Below are positions 22,830 through 23,294 of a stretch of 23,294 nucleotides of DNA, piece after piece. Source of the stretch: Candidatus Saccharimonadota bacterium (GTDB taxonomy: Bacteria; Patescibacteriota; Saccharimonadia; Saccharimonadales; Saccharimonadaceae); contig CAJPLU010000011.1 in NCBI GenBank assembly GCA_905371595.1, positions 1 to 23,294 of the forward strand. The letters are read 5' to 3'. How positions within the stretch are numbered: the stretch's first letter is position 1; every line of letters begins with the position of its first letter. The notes beneath the pieces are model-generated. The model was not told the DNA's origin. It ran no database searches and was given only the letters and a program-made list of their open reading frames with translations. Position numbers and translations under genes: made by a program.

Positions 22830-22835
22830 AGTATA
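22830..22835 (-). promoter_or_regulatory. -10 box of FemAB gene 2 (leaderless)
   Basis: On the minus strand TATACT, ending 6 nt before the ATG at 22823. Its -35 slot overlaps the valS -10 box. Confidence 0.55.
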
Positions 22836-22844
22836 CATCGTTTG

Positions 22845-22853
22845 TGCTATAAT
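22845..22853 (+). promoter_or_regulatory. Extended -10 promoter of the valS leader
   Basis: TGC followed by TATAAT (22848-22853). The start would lie near 22860, leaving a leader of about 110 nt before valS that holds a short reading frame. Confidence 0.65.
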
Positions 22854-22900
22854 AGGATAGAACACAAACACGTGGAATAAAAAACAGCAAGAGGTGAGGA

Positions 22901-22957
22901 ATGGCAAACTGTGGAATTGCTATGCTTGGTTATTTTGCTAATTTTCACGTGAAATGA
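22901..22957 (+). CDS. Possible 18-residue leader peptide upstream of valS
   Basis: A short frame coding MANCGIAMLGYFANFHVK, ending 12 nt before the valS ATG. It has the strongest Shine-Dalgarno of the region (GAGGTGAGG just before the ATG), whereas valS has only a weak GAG. One Val codon lies next to last. A 12-bp palindrome (22943-22954) overlaps its 3' end, and CACGTG at 22869-22874 could pair with the copy at 22946-22951. It may couple or regulate valS translation; it could also be chance. Confidence 0.4.
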   Translation: MANCGIAMLGYFANFHVK

Positions 22958-22969
22958 ATTGAGAATGAA

Positions 22970-23294
22970 ATGAGCTTAGCTAAAACTTATACTCCGAACG
23001 AATATGAACCGTCGATTTACGCCTTGTGGGAGGAGTCTGGCGTATTTAAACCGAAAGGACAGGGCCAGCCGTACGCGATTGTGATGCCGCCGCCAAATGC
23101 TAACGGCAATTTGCATGTCGGGCACGCTTTGGGGTCGGCGATTCAAGATATTTTAGTACGTTATCACCGTATGCAAGGCTATGATGCTGTGTATATACCG
23201 GGGGCTGACCATGCCGGCTTTGAAACTTGGGTAGTTTACGAGCGCGAGCTAGAAAAGCACGGCCAGACGCGTTTTGACTTCAACCGCGAAGAAT
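22970..23294 (+). CDS. valS: Valyl-tRNA synthetase, N-terminal part (3' end outside window)
   Basis: 108 codons are visible before the right edge. The start MSLAKTYTPNEYEPSIYALW is followed by the class I synthetase nucleotide-binding region, with PPPNANGNLHVGHAL carrying the HIGH-type motif (HVGH), then IQDILVRYHRMQGYDAVYIP and GADHAGFET. This pattern is that of ValS, which charges tRNA-Val in the cytoplasm. Two positions differ from common bacterial ValS: NANG where NVTG is usual, and HAGFET where HAGIAT is usual. The closely related IleS/LeuS are less likely because of the PPPN and RYHRMQG signature. It has only a weak ribosome site and lies just after a possible leader peptide. Confidence 0.88.
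   Translation, partial: MSLAKTYTPNEYEPSIYALWEESGVFKPKGQGQPYAIVMPPPNANGNLHVGHALGSAIQDILVRYHRMQGYDAVYIPGADHAGFETWVVYERELEKHGQTRFDFNREE

Noticed and set aside
22824..22907. A 28-codon N-terminal extension of FemAB gene 2
   Set aside because: It runs through both divergent promoters and the valS leader. The ATG at 22823 sits 6 nt after a -10 box, like other starts here.

Overview
The window reads as a chromosomal segment of a Candidatus Saccharibacteria (TM7/Patescibacteria) genome or a close relative. This is an inference from gene content: a tight cluster of small VirB2/TrbC-like two-helix membrane proteins, two very large VirB6/TrbL-like proteins, two FemAB-family ligases, a shortened MurE, a TsaD-TsaC pair and a MacB-type transporter, packed with very short intergenic gaps. 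TGA is used as a stop, so code 11 fits and the code-25 patescibacterial lineages do not.

Layout. (1) 1-7302, minus strand: two paralogous giant VirB6-like proteins (the left one runs off the window) flank a Tat-like/lipoprotein-like secreted protein. (2) 7393-9907, plus strand: six consecutive pilin-like (VirB2/TrbC-like) genes, several overlapping by 1-4 nt; a seventh lies at 11475-11915 on the minus strand. Together with region 1 this looks like the envelope part of a type IV secretion-like apparatus. No VirB4/VirD4-type ATPase is in the window. (3) 10062-13775: Hsp20, a ComF-type phosphoribosyltransferase, four tRNAs (Ser-TGA, Ser-GCT, Arg-GCG, Ser-GGA), a membrane protein with a possible PH-like domain, and a heptad-repeat coiled-coil protein. 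(4) 13913-16020: MacB-type ABC ATPase and permease. (5) 16093-23294: housekeeping and wall genes: bifunctional phosphoglucose/phosphomannose isomerase, a small acidic protein, FemAB-family ligase 1, MurE, TsaD-TsaC (t6A modification), FemAB-family ligase 2 and the start of valyl-tRNA synthetase (valS).

Regulatory organisation is the most unusual general feature. Many first-in-transcript genes have a TATAAT-like box, usually with an extended TGn element, ending 5-8 nt before the ATG, so their transcripts would start on or next to the start codon (leaderless). Genes inside operons, and a few with longer leaders, carry clear Shine-Dalgarno sequences. Divergent gene pairs (hsp20/comF, murE/tsaD, femAB2/valS, isomerase/17226) have promoters that overlap or interlock. 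These promoter assignments correct several start codons: murE begins at 20113, the second FemAB at 22823, the right giant protein at 7263, and the sixth pilin at 9461.

Other points worth checking are a tRNA-Arg with anticodon GCG where bacteria normally have ACG, a possible leader peptide before valS, a Shine-Dalgarno placed in a hairpin loop before the lipoprotein-like gene, and a near-identical DNA tract shared by two neighbouring pilin genes. All calls come from reading the sequence; no database search was run.
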